Shown: positions 49,081 through 58,170 of the stretch, piece after piece
How the letters are laid out: every line of letters begins with the position of its first letter
How positions within the stretch are numbered: position 1 is the stretch's first letter
From: JBBDYH01 sp040901795
GTDB taxonomy: Bacteria; Planctomycetota; Planctomycetia; Pirellulales; JALHPA01
Assembly: GCA_040901795.1 (NCBI GenBank)
Contig: JBBDYH010000135.1
Span: forward strand, 17,152 to 81,151
Direction of reading: 5' to 3'
Length of the DNA: 64,000 nucleotides
The notes under the pieces: generated by a model
Database searches by the model: none
Told to the model about the DNA's origin: nothing
The model's input: the letters and a program-made list of their open reading frames with translations, nothing else
Position numbers and translations under genes: made by a program

Positions 49081-49096
49081 TGCGGCGTCACCGACA

Positions 49097-50380
49097 TCAG
49101 GCACTTTTGTTCTTCTGCTCGAAGATCGGGAACGGCCGGGCGCGACCTTCCACGATATCGTCAGTGATGAGGTAACGGGCGCCTGCATTTTCGGGCAGGT
49201 CGAACATTACGTCGAGCATCACCTCCTCAATGATCGACCGCAGACCCCGCGCGCCTGTTTCTTTTTCTTTGGCCCGCTTAGCAATTGCCACCAGCGCCTC
49301 ATCGGTAAAGACAAGGTCCGAGCTTTCCATGGCAAACAGCTTCTGATACTGCTTGACCAGGGCGTTCTTCGGCTCCTTGAGCACGCGGACGAGGGCGTCG
49401 GTGTTGAGCGGCTGCAGCGAAGAGAGCACCGGCAGGCGGCCGATCAGTTCCGGGATCAGGCCAAAGTGCAGCACGTCATCGGATTGTACCTGGGCCAGCA
49501 GTTCGCCGACCTCGGACTCGTTCCGCACGCCGCTGGCCTGACCGAAGCCGATGGTCTTCGTGCCGAGCCGTTTGGAGACGATCTTGTCGAGGCCGACGAA
49601 CGTTCCACCGCAGATGAACAGGATGTTCGTGGTGTCCAACTGGATGTACTGCTGCTCGGGGTGCTTGCGACCCCCCTGCGGCGGCACGTTGGCCACCGTC
49701 CCCTCGAGCATTTTCAGTAACGCCTGTTGCACGCCTTCGCCCGACACGTCGCGAGTGATCGAGACGTTGTGGCTGGTCTTGCCGATCTTGTCGATTTCGT
49801 CGATGTAGACGACGCCGCGCTGGGCAGCCTCCACGTCGAAGTCTGCCGCGTGCAGCAGCTTGAGCAGCAGGTTCTCGACGTCTTCGCCGACGTAACCCGC
49901 CTCCGTCAGCGTGGTGGCATCGCCGATGGCGAACGGCACGTTGAGAATGCGGGCCATCGTGCGGGCCAACAGCGTCTTGCCCGAGCCGGTGGGGCCGATC
50001 AACAAGATGTTCGACTTGTCGACTTCGACCTCGGACCCTTCGGTGCCCAGCGTGAGCCGCTTGTAATGGCTATGGACCGCGACGCTGAGGACTTTCTTGG
50101 CGTGGTCCTGACCAATCACGTAGTCGTCCAGTTGAGCCTTGATCTCGCGCGGCGACGGAATCCGCGTGAAAAGCTGTTTGCCTGAGCCGCGGCGGCGCTT
50201 CTCTTGATCGAGGATCGACTGGCAAAGCTCGATGCACTCGCCGCAAATGTAGACGTCGCCTGGGCCTTCGACCAATGGCCCGACGTCGCGGTAACTCTTG
50301 CGACAGAACGAACAGAATGCGTTGCGCTTGGTGGTTCCGGTTCCCCGGCGACCTAGATTAATGTCCCTACCTGAGGGCAT
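49097..50380 (-). CDS. clpX: ATP-dependent Clp protease ATP-binding subunit ClpX
   Basis: ClpX unfolds substrates and feeds them to ClpP. The 427-aa protein has the zinc-binding domain with Cys23, Cys26, Cys46 and Cys49. It then has Walker A GPTGSGKT (129-136), AGYVGEDVENLLLKLL, Walker B VVYIDEIDKI, the pore-loop/GGTFVGLDKIV region, and LIPELIGRLPV with the ETGARGLRSIIE sensor-2 helix. ATG 50380 has an AAAGGAG Shine-Dalgarno; the open frame above it is not homologous. clpP is not next to it in this window. Confidence 0.97.
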   Translation of the reverse strand: MPSGRDINLGRRGTGTTKRNAFCSFCRKSYRDVGPLVEGPGDVYICGECIELCQSILDQEKRRRGSGKQLFTRIPSPREIKAQLDDYVIGQDHAKKVLSVAVHSHYKRLTLGTEGSEVEVDKSNILLIGPTGSGKTLLARTMARILNVPFAIGDATTLTEAGYVGEDVENLLLKLLHAADFDVEAAQRGVVYIDEIDKIGKTSHNVSITRDVSGEGVQQALLKMLEGTVANVPPQGGRKHPEQQYIQLDTTNILFICGGTFVGLDKIVSKRLGTKTIGFGQASGVRNESEVGELLAQVQSDDVLHFGLIPELIGRLPVLSSLQPLNTDALVRVLKEPKNALVKQYQKLFAMESSDLVFTDEALVAIAKRAKEKETGARGLRSIIEEVMLDVMFDLPENAGARYLITDDIVEGRARPFPIFEQKNKSA

Positions 50381-50573
50381 GCGAGCTCCTTTCCGAGTTC
50401 TGCTCTCCGCCGCAAGCACGTCGCCTTCGGGAGAGACGTTCCTAGTCACGCGGTCGCTCGAGTGGCCAGAACTCAGTCGGTTCACACGGCCGGAGGGGCA
50501 TCCCTGTCCGCACGCTGTCTTCGAGCAATGGAAGTTACTTCGTTTCGTCGCTTTCCTGCATTCGCACTATCAG

Positions 50574-50651
50574 TCATCCTGAGCGTAGCGGTCATCCTGA
50601 GCGAAGCGAAGGATCTAGGGGCAGATGCTTCGCTTCGCTCAGCATGACATG
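50574..50651. repeat. TCATCCTGAGCGAAGCGAAGG repeat
   Basis: TCATCCTGAGCGTAGCGG and TCATCCTGAGCGAAGCGAAG are followed by the inverted GCTTCGCTTCGCTCAGCATG. It is a hairpin-forming repeat of a type seen in many environmental genomes. It lies between clpX and the small SHOCT-like gene. Confidence 0.75.
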
Positions 50652-50666
50652 AGCCGCCAATGCGGC

Positions 50667-50951
50667 CTAACCCTTGTCGTCGTTCTCATTTATCTCGCGT
50701 TCGAGCTGGGCCGCAAGCTGTGCTTTAATAGTTCGGAATTCTTCGTCGCTTAGCCCACCTTGCGAATGGATTTCGCGGAAGTTCGTCAACAGTTCACTGG
50801 CATTGGGCTGGTTGTCGCCCTTACGATCGCGAAACCTTTTCACGACGTAGACGCCAATCGCGCAAAGCGCGGCGCCACCTAACGTCCAGAGAATGACTTG
50901 AGCTTCGTCGGTCTGCAGGAACTCGAGCATCGGCACTGGCGGCCCGGGCAC
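50667..50951 (-). CDS. small membrane protein with SHOCT-like tail
   Basis: From GTG 50951 (94 aa) or ATG 50930 (87 aa); the GTG has a GGGAG-like site upstream, the ATG gives MLEFLQTDEAQVILW. One membrane helix (LWTLGGAALCAIGVYVVK) is followed by a charged segment. The C-terminus is ELLTNFREIHSQGGLSDEEF plus RTIKAQLAAQLE, which resembles the SHOCT motif (helix, GGLSDEEF turn, helix). Function unknown. Confidence 0.7.
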   Translation of the reverse strand: MPGPPVPMLEFLQTDEAQVILWTLGGAALCAIGVYVVKRFRDRKGDNQPNASELLTNFREIHSQGGLSDEEFRTIKAQLAAQLEREINENDDKG

Positions 50952-51057
50952 GGCCTGACTCCCTGGCCGGTGATCTCTGGGTTATTATGCACGTTTTTGA
51001 CGGCTAGTCCAGAAACTCCTGCGGTTGGTGTTGGTGGGGCAATTCATGTGCCGCGAT

Positions 51058-51115
51058 TGTAGGCCGGCCTTCCAAGGCCGACCTCACATTCGACGGCCTT
51101 GGAAGGCCGTCGTAC
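51058..51115. repeat. GGCCTTGGAAGGCC inverted pair
   Basis: GTAGGCCGGCCTTCCAAGGC and ACGGCCTTGGAAGGCCGTCG face each other with a short loop, just before eda. Confidence 0.7.
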
Positions 51116-51137
51116 CAAAGACTTCACAGGGTCAATC

Positions 51138-51797
51138 ATGCCAACTCCCGACGACAACTTGATCCGCGTTCTCAACTCCGGCATCGTCGCGGTAATTCGC
51201 GCCCCCTCCGGAGAGGTATTGGCCGACGTTGCCGAGGCGTTATTAGCCGGAGGCGTCGATTGCATGGAGATCACGTTCACGGTCCCCCAGGCTCATCGCG
51301 TGCTGGAAACGGTCGCCGACCGGCTTGGGGATAAAGTGTTGCTCGGCGCCGGCACGGTGCTCGATCCGGAGACGGCGCGGACGGCGCTCTTGGCGGGGGC
51401 CCGGTTTATCGTCTCACCGACTGTGAACATAAGCACTATCCAACTTTGTAAACGTTACACGGCGCTCGTCATGCCCGGGGCGTTCACACCGACTGAGATC
51501 CTGACCGCGTGGGAGGCGGGGGCCGACATTGTCAAGGTGTTTCCTTCGGAGGTCACCGGGCCGGCCTACTTAAAGGCCTTGCGCGCACCGTTGCCCCAAG
51601 TGCGGCTGATGCCGACCGGCGGCGTCAATCTGCAGACCGCGGCGGAATTTCTCAAGGCCGGCGCCTGCGCCCTGGGCATCGGCGGTTCGCTCGTCTCGAC
51701 CGATGCGATCGAAAACCGCGACTGGGTGGGGATCGAAAGCCTCGCGCGGCAATATGTGGCGATTGTTCGCGAGACGCGCGTGCGTTTGAGCAACTAA
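51138..51797 (+). CDS. eda: 2-dehydro-3-deoxy-phosphogluconate (KDPG) / 4-hydroxy-2-oxoglutarate aldolase
   Basis: KDPG aldolase splits KDPG into pyruvate and glyceraldehyde 3-phosphate in the Entner-Doudoroff pathway. The 219-aa TIM barrel has CMEITFTVP with general-base Glu44, GAGTVLDPETA, VMPGAFTPTE, the Schiff-base Lys133 in IVKVFPSE, and MPTGGVNLQTA and GIGGSLV at the phosphate site. ATG 51138 fits the family length. edd and other pathway genes are not visible nearby. Confidence 0.95.
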   Translation: MPTPDDNLIRVLNSGIVAVIRAPSGEVLADVAEALLAGGVDCMEITFTVPQAHRVLETVADRLGDKVLLGAGTVLDPETARTALLAGARFIVSPTVNISTIQLCKRYTALVMPGAFTPTEILTAWEAGADIVKVFPSEVTGPAYLKALRAPLPQVRLMPTGGVNLQTAAEFLKAGACALGIGGSLVSTDAIENRDWVGIESLARQYVAIVRETRVRLSN

Positions 51798-51925
51798 AAA
51801 GGAGGAGATAGGGGGATGAGGCAGAAGGCGATAGGGGGATTCGGCAGTGGCGGATTTCATTCGTCGCTGAACCGTCCCGTGCGGCCCATCTCCTCATCTC
51901 CCTACGTATCCCCATATCTCCTTCG
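51798..51925. repeat. inverted pair of GGAGATA/GGGGGAT heptamer arrays
   Basis: The left arm (51800-51842) is GGAGGAGATAGGGGGATGAG and onward. The right arm (51886-51925) is CCCATCTCCTCATCTCCCTA and onward. The spacer is about 45 bp. It has the same unit family as 2207-2330 and directly follows the eda stop. Confidence 0.8.
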
Positions 51926-52031
51926 TCAGGCCGATCGAAAGTGACGTCTCAGCTTCTCCAGCTTTACTCCGCGGCACTTCCGCGTTAAGCGGCTCCACCG
52001 GCTTGGTCGATACGAAGGATGAGGGACCGAC

Positions 52032-53972
52032 ATGTCCCTCTCATTCATGCTGACCAGACTAATGCGTCACGCCATCGCCGTCATCCCGCTCGTACTATTC
52101 GCCGTCACAGCGGCCGCGCGCGCTGCGCCCATCGACGATCTGCCCGCGCCGATCATCACGCGTCAGGCCGTTTTTTCGATTCCATTCACGGTGCCGGCGG
52201 TCGATGTCACGCAACAACCCGCCGAAGTGCGGCTATTGGCCAGCGCCGATCGCGGCGGCACCTGGCAAGTGACCGACCGCGTCGATCTCCGTGTGCAGCG
52301 GCTGCCGTACAAAGGGCGCTTCACGTTCCGCGCCCCGTCCGATGGTGAATACTGGTTCGCCCTCCGTACCGTGGACCGCACCGGTCAAATGCGGAGCGAC
52401 CGAGGTGGACTACCGGAGCTGCGCGTGCTTGTGGATACGCGACCGCCACGGCTCGAGTTTTCGGCCATGCGAGGTGCGGCCGGCGAGATCGTCGTTCGCT
52501 GGCAATCCGTCGATCCCAACCTCAAGCCCGACAGCCTGAAGCTGCAGTACCAATCCACGGCCGACCAACGGTGGCGGCCGATTGCGATCGATCCGCCGAG
52601 CCGAGGCGCAATGCAGAGCACCATGTCACATACCGCGACCTGGTGGCCAGCCGACGCTGCCGGCTTGCTGACGATCAAGGCCGAAGTGAGCGACGCGGCC
52701 GGCAATACCACGGTCGCGCAAGCGCAGGTCGATCTCCAGCAGAACTCTGGCGTGCCGGCGCGACCGGCATGGGACGAGCGATCGCCGCTGACAGCCAGCA
52801 TGAACCGCTCGGTGATAGCCGGCAATAACGGCGCGTCGTCCGTGCAGTCGCGCGATCCAACAAGCGGCTCAACCGACAGCGCCGCTGCCTCGACGAACAG
52901 TCGTTCGCAGTTCGACTCTCGCGTTCCGACGGACGTGGACGCCGGATTTTCCCGCGGCATTCCCTGGTCGCCGGATGCGCGGACCGAACTGCCGCTTGGC
53001 CGAGGGTCGGCAGAAGATATTCGTTCCATACGCGGAGCGAATCCCGACCGCGATGAAAATATCAACGATATAGGCCCGATCGAAGGTCCGGCGCTTGTTC
53101 CACCGATCGACGGCCCCACGCACCCTCCGATCGGCAACCAGTACAATCCGCCAACGAACATGGCACAGTCACCGCGCGCCGAACGCCCCGCGAGCGGCGC
53201 CGGTGCGCCGGTTTACTTCAACGGCGGTTCGGGCGGCAATCCCGCTGGCGATGCATTGCCGCGTCAGACGACACCGAGAAACTTCGAATTCGTCCTGCCG
53301 CCCGGCGAGCATTTGCGGATGGTGAATTCGACGGCATTCGAGCTCGATTATGAAGTTGATTCGGTGGGACGATCGGGCATTTCCAAGGTCGAGCTCTGGC
53401 TGACGCGCGACGGTGGTCGCACCTGGAACAACGTGGGAGTCGATACCGATAATCGTAGTCCTTTCCGCGCTACCGTCGAGGGTGAAGGCGTCTACGGTTA
53501 TCGCCTGACTGTGCAAAGCGGCAGCGGGTTGGGGGGCCAGCCGCCACAGCCTGGGGATTTGCCTGAGGTATGGATTGGAGTGGATCTCACCCGGCCAATC
53601 GCGCGGCTGATTTCCGCCGAGGCGAGCACAGGGGACCGAGCCGGCGAAATCGTGATCCGCTACGAGGCCAGCGACGCGCTACTCGCGAACCGTCCGATCA
53701 CATTGCTGCAAAGCGGGCGGCCCGGCGGCCCCTGGACAACGATCGCCGCGGGATTGAGTAACACGGGGCAATACAGTTGGAGGTTCGACGAGACGGCGCC
53801 TGAGCGAGTCTATCTACGGCTCGAGGTTCGCGACGAGGCGGGCAATGTCGCGGGGTTCGAGGCGTCGGAGCCGGTGCTTCTGCAACGCGTTTTGCCGCAA
53901 GGACGGTTGCGCGATGTACGACCGGTCGGCGAGTCGGCCCTTGGCGGTGCGGCGGCGACCCGGCAGCAGTAA
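52032..53972 (+). CDS. large exported protein with Ig-like domains
   Basis: This 646-aa protein has a signal peptide (HAIAVIPLVLFAVTAAARA-A). Three or more beta-sandwich-like segments follow: FSIPFTVPAVDVTQQPAEVR with YWFALRTVDRTG, VSDAAGNTTVAQAQVDL near 225, then VELWLTRDGGRTWNNVG and YRLTVQSGSG near 485, and LEVRDEAGNVAGFEASE near 610. The D-x-A-G-N motif is typical of bacterial Ig-like repeats. A Ser/Pro-rich linker of about 150 residues sits in the middle. Probably surface-associated; no catalytic site seen. Confidence 0.8.
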   Translation: MSLSFMLTRLMRHAIAVIPLVLFAVTAAARAAPIDDLPAPIITRQAVFSIPFTVPAVDVTQQPAEVRLLASADRGGTWQVTDRVDLRVQRLPYKGRFTFRAPSDGEYWFALRTVDRTGQMRSDRGGLPELRVLVDTRPPRLEFSAMRGAAGEIVVRWQSVDPNLKPDSLKLQYQSTADQRWRPIAIDPPSRGAMQSTMSHTATWWPADAAGLLTIKAEVSDAAGNTTVAQAQVDLQQNSGVPARPAWDERSPLTASMNRSVIAGNNGASSVQSRDPTSGSTDSAAASTNSRSQFDSRVPTDVDAGFSRGIPWSPDARTELPLGRGSAEDIRSIRGANPDRDENINDIGPIEGPALVPPIDGPTHPPIGNQYNPPTNMAQSPRAERPASGAGAPVYFNGGSGGNPAGDALPRQTTPRNFEFVLPPGEHLRMVNSTAFELDYEVDSVGRSGISKVELWLTRDGGRTWNNVGVDTDNRSPFRATVEGEGVYGYRLTVQSGSGLGGQPPQPGDLPEVWIGVDLTRPIARLISAEASTGDRAGEIVIRYEASDALLANRPITLLQSGRPGGPWTTIAAGLSNTGQYSWRFDETAPERVYLRLEVRDEAGNVAGFEASEPVLLQRVLPQGRLRDVRPVGESALGGAAATRQQ

Positions 53973-53985
53973 GGCGGCGATAAAG

Positions 53986-54030
53986 CAACGCGTGGGCCTC
54001 GCAGACTCGGCCCACCCTACGGCTTTTGAT
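53986..54030. repeat. GTGGGCCTCGCAGACTCGGCCCACCCTAC repeat
   Basis: CGTGGGCCTCGCAGACTCGG and CCCACCCTAC repeat, in reverse orientation, the element at 18290-18330. It lies between the Ig-like gene and holA. Confidence 0.7.
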
Positions 54031-54147
54031 TCCATCGTCGCCGATCGGACGCTATGTTGACGAGTAATGATGACGGAACATGATCGGGGGACTCACGTCG
54101 CCCCGCTCGCCGATCACGTTGACCACTTACCACCGCCCATTTCCCGC

Positions 54148-55227
54148 ATGGCCAAAGCCGCCGCTTCGTTGCCCGCTCTCGGTTATGTCGCGCATCCGGA
54201 GAAGCATCTGGCGAAACCGGTCTGCGCGCTGTTCGGCGACGAGCCATTTCTCAAGCGGCAAGTGCTGGCGGAGCTGCGGAAGCAGGTCTTGGGGGGCGAG
54301 GATGGCGAGTTCTCGTATCGCAGCTTCATCGGCGAGGAAATCGAAGACCCGCGCTCGGTGTTCGACGAGCTGGGCACCGTGGCATTGTTTGGTGGTGGAC
54401 GGCGGCTGGTGGTGGTAAACGACGCCGATCCGTTCGTCACCAATAACCGTGCGACGCTGGAAAGCTACGTCGCCAACCCCAAACCGACCGGTGTGCTCGT
54501 ATTGGAGGTCAGGACCTGGCCGGCCACTACGAAGCTCTATAAGGCCGTGGCCGAGAAGGGTCTGTCAATTGACTGCGGCACGCCCTCGTCGGGTGAGGTC
54601 ATGAAGTGGATGCGCGCCTGGGCCGAGAAGGAGCATCGGGCCAGGTTCGAAACTGGTGCGGCTGAGCGGCTGGTCGAGATCATTGGGCCGCAGATGGGTC
54701 GCCTCGACCAAGAGATCGCGAAGCTTGCACTTCTGGCCGGACCTCCGCCATCGGCAATGATTACGCTGGAACTCGTCACTGCCAACGTGGGGGGTTGGCA
54801 AGTCCGCGAAATCTGGGACATGATTGGCGCGGCGGCCTCGGGCAATGCCACCGCGGCGCTGGTGATGCTCGACCGCCTGGTGGCCGCCGGACAAGAACCC
54901 GTCGGACTGCTGGCGATGTTAGCCAGCAAGCTTCGCCCGCTGGCCGCCGCGACGCGGGCCTTCGAGGATGCGGAGGCGGCGGGTCGGCGGATCACGCCAC
55001 GTCAGGCGGTGGCTGAATCGGCCGCCAAGGTGTGGCCGCAAATGCTCGACGAGGCTGATCGCAACATGAAGCAACTCGGTCGCGAGCGCACCGGACAGCT
55101 TTACCGTTGGCTGCTCGAAGCCGACCTGGCGATTAAGGGATCGAAGTCCAAAGGCAACGGCCCGCGAATGGTGCTGGAAGAGCTGATCTTGCGGTTAGGG
55201 AAGTCAACGGCGGCGGCGACGCCATAA
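54148..55227 (+). CDS. holA: DNA polymerase III subunit delta
   Basis: HolA loads the sliding clamp as part of the clamp-loader complex. The 359-aa protein contains KPVCALFGDEPFLKRQVLAE near the start, ELGTVALFGGGRRLVVVNDA, TGVLVLEVRTWPATTKLYKA, IGPQMGRLDQEIAKLALLAG, and VREIWDMIGAAASGNATAAL with AAGQEPVGLLAMLASKLRPL. The order and length are typical. ATG 54148 (MAKAAASLPALGYV) is chosen; an earlier in-frame ATG at 54067 adds 27 residues without family character. Confidence 0.93.
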   Translation: MAKAAASLPALGYVAHPEKHLAKPVCALFGDEPFLKRQVLAELRKQVLGGEDGEFSYRSFIGEEIEDPRSVFDELGTVALFGGGRRLVVVNDADPFVTNNRATLESYVANPKPTGVLVLEVRTWPATTKLYKAVAEKGLSIDCGTPSSGEVMKWMRAWAEKEHRARFETGAAERLVEIIGPQMGRLDQEIAKLALLAGPPPSAMITLELVTANVGGWQVREIWDMIGAAASGNATAALVMLDRLVAAGQEPVGLLAMLASKLRPLAAATRAFEDAEAAGRRITPRQAVAESAAKVWPQMLDEADRNMKQLGRERTGQLYRWLLEADLAIKGSKSKGNGPRMVLEELILRLGKSTAAATP

Positions 55228-55245
55228 TATCAGCACGAGGCCAAA

Positions 55246-55284
55246 CTAACACAGTCCTACTCTGGCTTCGATGACGACCTTCAT
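55246..55284 (-). pseudogene. 12-codon stub of a toxin gene
   Basis: After the antitoxin stop, an overlapping ATG (ATGA) starts MKVVIEARVGLC and then stops at TAG 55246. The start resembles PIN-domain toxins (MKVVIDTNVLxS). The position and the 4-bp overlap are those of a normal antitoxin-toxin pair. The rest of the toxin is missing; holA begins its 3' end 19 bp further on, on the other strand. Homology over 5-6 residues only, so inferred. Confidence 0.35.
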
Positions 55285-55517
55285 AAGCCCTTTCGGTAGG
55301 CTTCGATTTCGGCGGCAATGTCTTCGTCGGTGATCGCCTGCACCTGTGGAAGATTTTGCGTCTCCTTGAGTAGATCTCGAATCTGTTTTGTCAATTCCTG
55401 GCGATCTTCTGGACGCGGTCGCACGACAACTTCCACCAGTTCCCCGGGCGGATACGGAACATTGAGGATGATCTGTCCTGGTTCAGTCACTTTCAGAACG
55501 GTTCGATAGCTATTCAT
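55281..55517 (-). CDS. antitoxin-like small protein
   Basis: This 78-aa protein reads MNSYRTVLKVTEPGQIILNV, PYPPGELVEVVVRPRPEDRQ, then a helical tail with DEDIAAEIEAYRKGL. The N-terminal strand pattern and the E-x-I-x-A-Y-R end are those of small antitoxin-type proteins that pair with PIN toxins. The stop overlaps an ATG (ATGA) that opens a very short remnant, so the toxin seems lost. ATG 55517 has AGGTGACC-like sequence before it. Confidence 0.65.
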   Translation of the reverse strand: MNSYRTVLKVTEPGQIILNVPYPPGELVEVVVRPRPEDRQELTKQIRDLLKETQNLPQVQAITDEDIAAEIEAYRKGL

Positions 55518-55667
55518 AGGTCACCTGTTGGTCCGTATTTATTATAGTGACAAATCGCTTGCGAAGATGGCTCTTGGACGCAGTAGATTTGCTGGAAAGC
55601 AGGAACACTGGATACTCACCCGCACACTTTGCCACTACAATCGTGGTGTGATTGCACACTCCTTCGA

Positions 55668-57104
55668 ATGGTTTCCATGCCTCACGAATTCTACGAAAAC
55701 CCGCTCACGAACCGGTACGGTTCTCCGGAGATGAGCAAGCTGTGGGGCGCGCGGCGGAAGTTTTCCACTTGGCGACGGCTGTGGGTGATGTTGGCGGAGG
55801 CCGAAGCGGAGTTGGGACTGTCGATCACGCGCGAGCAAGTCGAAGAGCTGCGGGCCAACGTAGACAACATCGACTTTGAGGCTGCCGATCGCTACGAGCG
55901 GAAGTTGCGGCACGACGTGATGGCGCATGTTCACGCTTACGGCGATGTCTGCCCCAAGGCTCGCGCGATCATTCATCTGGGCGCCACAAGCTGCTACGTC
56001 ACCGACAACACCGATCTGATCCTGATGCATGAGGGCCTGTCGCTGGTGCGCGATCGGCTCGCGGCGGTGATCGACCGGTTGGCCGCCTTCGCCGAGAAGC
56101 ATCGGGCGGTCCCCTGCCTCGCCTTCACACATCTGCAACCGGCGCAGCCGACAACGGTCGGTAAGCGCGCCTGCCTGTGGATGTACGACCTGCAGCTCGA
56201 CCTGGCCGAGATTGAGCACCGTCTGGCCACGCTACGAGCGCGGGGCGCTAAAGGAACGACCGGAACGCAGGCCAGCTTTTTCGCTCTCTTTGGCGGCGAC
56301 CATGCCAAAGTGCGACGGCTTGATGAGATGGTCACTCGTAAGATGGGATTTGAATCGACATATCCCGTCACGGGGCAAACCTATTCGCGCAAAGTCGATG
56401 CGCAGGTGTTGGCGGCGTTGTCTGGCATCGCGCAGAGCGCCCACAAGGCGGCGACCGATCTGCGACTGTTGGCGAGCCGCAAGGAAATCGAGGAACCGTT
56501 CGAAGCCGACCAGATTGGCAGCTCGGCGATGGCCTACAAGCGCAATCCGATGCGCGCCGAGCGGATTTGCGGTCTGGCGCGATACGTGATGAGCCTGACG
56601 GCGAACGCCGAGAACACTGTCGCGACTCAATGGATGGAACGCACGCTTGACGACAGTGCTAACCGCCGGTTGGTGATCCCGCAGGCGTTTCTGGCGATTG
56701 ATGCCATTTTGATTCTCTATCAGAGTATCGCCGCTGGACTGGTGGTGTATCCCAACGTCATCGCCCGTCATTTGCAGGAAGAATTGCCGTTTATGGCAAC
56801 GGAAAACATCTTGATGGCGGCCGTGGCGGCCGGCGGCGATCGTCAGGATTTGCACGAAAGAATTCGCCGGCATAGCCAGGCGGCGGCAACGGTCGTCAAG
56901 GAGGAAGGCGGCCGTAATGACCTGCTGGAGCGGCTCGCCGGGGACTCCGCATTTGCCGCTGTCGATTTGCAGGCCACGCTCGACCCGCGGCAGTTCGTCG
57001 GCCGCGCGCCGGAGCAGGTGGACGACTTCCTGGACGAGGTGGTGCAGCCGATCCGCGAGCGGTATGCCGATTCGCTCAAGCAGAGCGCCGAGGTTAAGAT
57101 TTAA
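55668..57104 (+). CDS. purB: adenylosuccinate lyase
   Basis: PurB acts twice in purine synthesis (SAICAR to AICAR and adenylosuccinate to AMP). The 478-aa protein has PLTNRYGSPEMSKLWGARRK at the start and RHDVMAHVHAYGD. It then has IHLGATSCYVTDNTDLILM, the His-containing TGTQASFFALFGGDHAKV region, the fumarase/lyase signature IGSSAMAYKRNPMRAER, and DDSANRRLVIPQAFLAID. ATG 55668 or 55677 (MPHEFYENPL) are both possible. A frame above them has no family character. Confidence 0.96.
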   Translation: MVSMPHEFYENPLTNRYGSPEMSKLWGARRKFSTWRRLWVMLAEAEAELGLSITREQVEELRANVDNIDFEAADRYERKLRHDVMAHVHAYGDVCPKARAIIHLGATSCYVTDNTDLILMHEGLSLVRDRLAAVIDRLAAFAEKHRAVPCLAFTHLQPAQPTTVGKRACLWMYDLQLDLAEIEHRLATLRARGAKGTTGTQASFFALFGGDHAKVRRLDEMVTRKMGFESTYPVTGQTYSRKVDAQVLAALSGIAQSAHKAATDLRLLASRKEIEEPFEADQIGSSAMAYKRNPMRAERICGLARYVMSLTANAENTVATQWMERTLDDSANRRLVIPQAFLAIDAILILYQSIAAGLVVYPNVIARHLQEELPFMATENILMAAVAAGGDRQDLHERIRRHSQAAATVVKEEGGRNDLLERLAGDSAFAAVDLQATLDPRQFVGRAPEQVDDFLDEVVQPIRERYADSLKQSAEVKI

Positions 57105-57140
57105 CTAGCTGCAAGCCTTCTCTCCAATCGACTTGTCCCG

Positions 57141-57812
57141 ATGGCCACTATTTCACCCGCTCCTGCCACCCCGCCGCTTGTTCTGACGACGGTTGCTGAC
57201 GTTCTGCAGCATTTTGAGGGGATTCCGCCGGAACGGATACGGCTGCAGCCGCCACCGGGCACCGCAACCGAACTAGATCTGCTAGCGATCCTGGCTCGCG
57301 AGCAACGGCTGTGCGAACTGATTGACGGCGTCTTAGTGGAGAAAGCCGTGGGATACTATGAATCGCGACTGGCGGCCGAGATCACCTTCCTGGTCATGTT
57401 GTTCTTGGAAAGCCATGACTTGGGCCTTGCGACAGGTGATGGTGGCATGTCCCAATACCGCGCGGGACTGGTGTATATCCCGGACGGACAGTTCGTCAGT
57501 TGGAATCGCCTGCCTGCAGGCAGAACTCCGCGTGAGCCGATTCCGCCGCTCGTTCCCAACTTGGTCGTCGAAGTGCTAAGCAAGACGAATACCCGAAAGG
57601 AGATGAAGCGGAAGTTGCGCGACTACTTCGAGACGGGCGTGCAAGTCGTATGGGAAGTGGAGCCGCGCAAGCGCGTCATTAATGTGTATCAATCTCCGAC
57701 TAACCGTGTAACGCTTCACGAAGACGATGAATTGAATGGCGGCGAGGTGCTGCCGGGATTCAGTGTGAAGGTGGCCACAATCTTTGCGCGGGCGGACGGC
57801 AAGCGAGAGTGA
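57141..57812 (+). CDS. Uma2-family (DUF820) putative endonuclease, second copy
   Basis: This 223-aa protein contains LCELIDGVLVEKAVGYYESR (about 56-75), GLVYIPDGQFVSWNRLP with the PD acid, LVPNLVVEVLSKTNTRKEMK (Glu and Lys), LRDYFETGVQVVWEVEPRKR, and a C-terminus with GEVLPGFSVKV. This is the PD-(D/E)XK layout of Uma2. It differs clearly from the copy at 20059-20787. It lies 36 bp after purB and could share its transcript. Confidence 0.9.
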   Translation: MATISPAPATPPLVLTTVADVLQHFEGIPPERIRLQPPPGTATELDLLAILAREQRLCELIDGVLVEKAVGYYESRLAAEITFLVMLFLESHDLGLATGDGGMSQYRAGLVYIPDGQFVSWNRLPAGRTPREPIPPLVPNLVVEVLSKTNTRKEMKRKLRDYFETGVQVVWEVEPRKRVINVYQSPTNRVTLHEDDELNGGEVLPGFSVKVATIFARADGKRE

Positions 57813-57839
57813 TCAAAGGCTTCGCTCGGTAAGCAGGAG

Positions 57840-58169
57840 CTAGGTGTAGTCCTCCCGAATTGGATAAAAAGCGTCGATCGCGCGGATCGGGCGCTCGCCG
57901 CAGATGAGGCTGTGAACCACGCCGCCGGGGATGCGCCACATGTCGCCGGCGCGGACGTGCCGCGTCTCGTCGCCGATCGTAAAGTCCCCCTCGCCTTCCA
58001 GGAGCAGGCCGAGCTGCTCGTGCGGATGGCTGTGCGGCTCGACGACTGAGTGCGGCTGCATCTCGACGAGCGAGATCATGGCGTGTTGACCGTGCGCCGT
58101 GAAGATGCAGACGCCTGGAAAGATCTCCTTGGTGAAGCAGTCCGTCTTGGTGAGGAAGTATTTGCTCAT
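57840..58169 (-). CDS. single-domain cupin protein
   Basis: This 109-aa protein reads MSKYFLTKTDCFTKEIFPGV, then HSHPHEQLGLLLEGEGDFTI (cupin motif 1, G-x5-HxH-x3-4-E-x6-G type) and AGDMWRIPGGVVHSLICGER (motif 2, G-x5-PxG-x2-H). Metal ligands would be the His pair, the Glu and the last His. Such small cupins bind sugars or hydroxy-acid-like ligands or are dioxygenases; no specific function. ATG 58169 is chosen; the extension above it is a heptamer array. Confidence 0.88.
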   Translation of the reverse strand: MSKYFLTKTDCFTKEIFPGVCIFTAHGQHAMISLVEMQPHSVVEPHSHPHEQLGLLLEGEGDFTIGDETRHVRAGDMWRIPGGVVHSLICGERPIRAIDAFYPIREDYT

Positions 58170-58170
58170 G

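Larger units (their letters stand above)
48548..49096. other. 549-bp repeat-dense region
   Basis: No gene seen. It contains the GATGAACACAGATG inverted pair (48589-48672), GGATACCCAGGGCG with GCCCTGGGC (48727-48751), GGCCGGCCTTCAGCCGGCG (48761-48779), CGAGCCCGAGAGGCACG with GTCTCGGGCTCG (48831-48866), and the 33-bp tandem array (48983-49080). It lies downstream of clpX on the minus strand and of the ACP-like gene on the plus strand. Confidence 0.6.
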
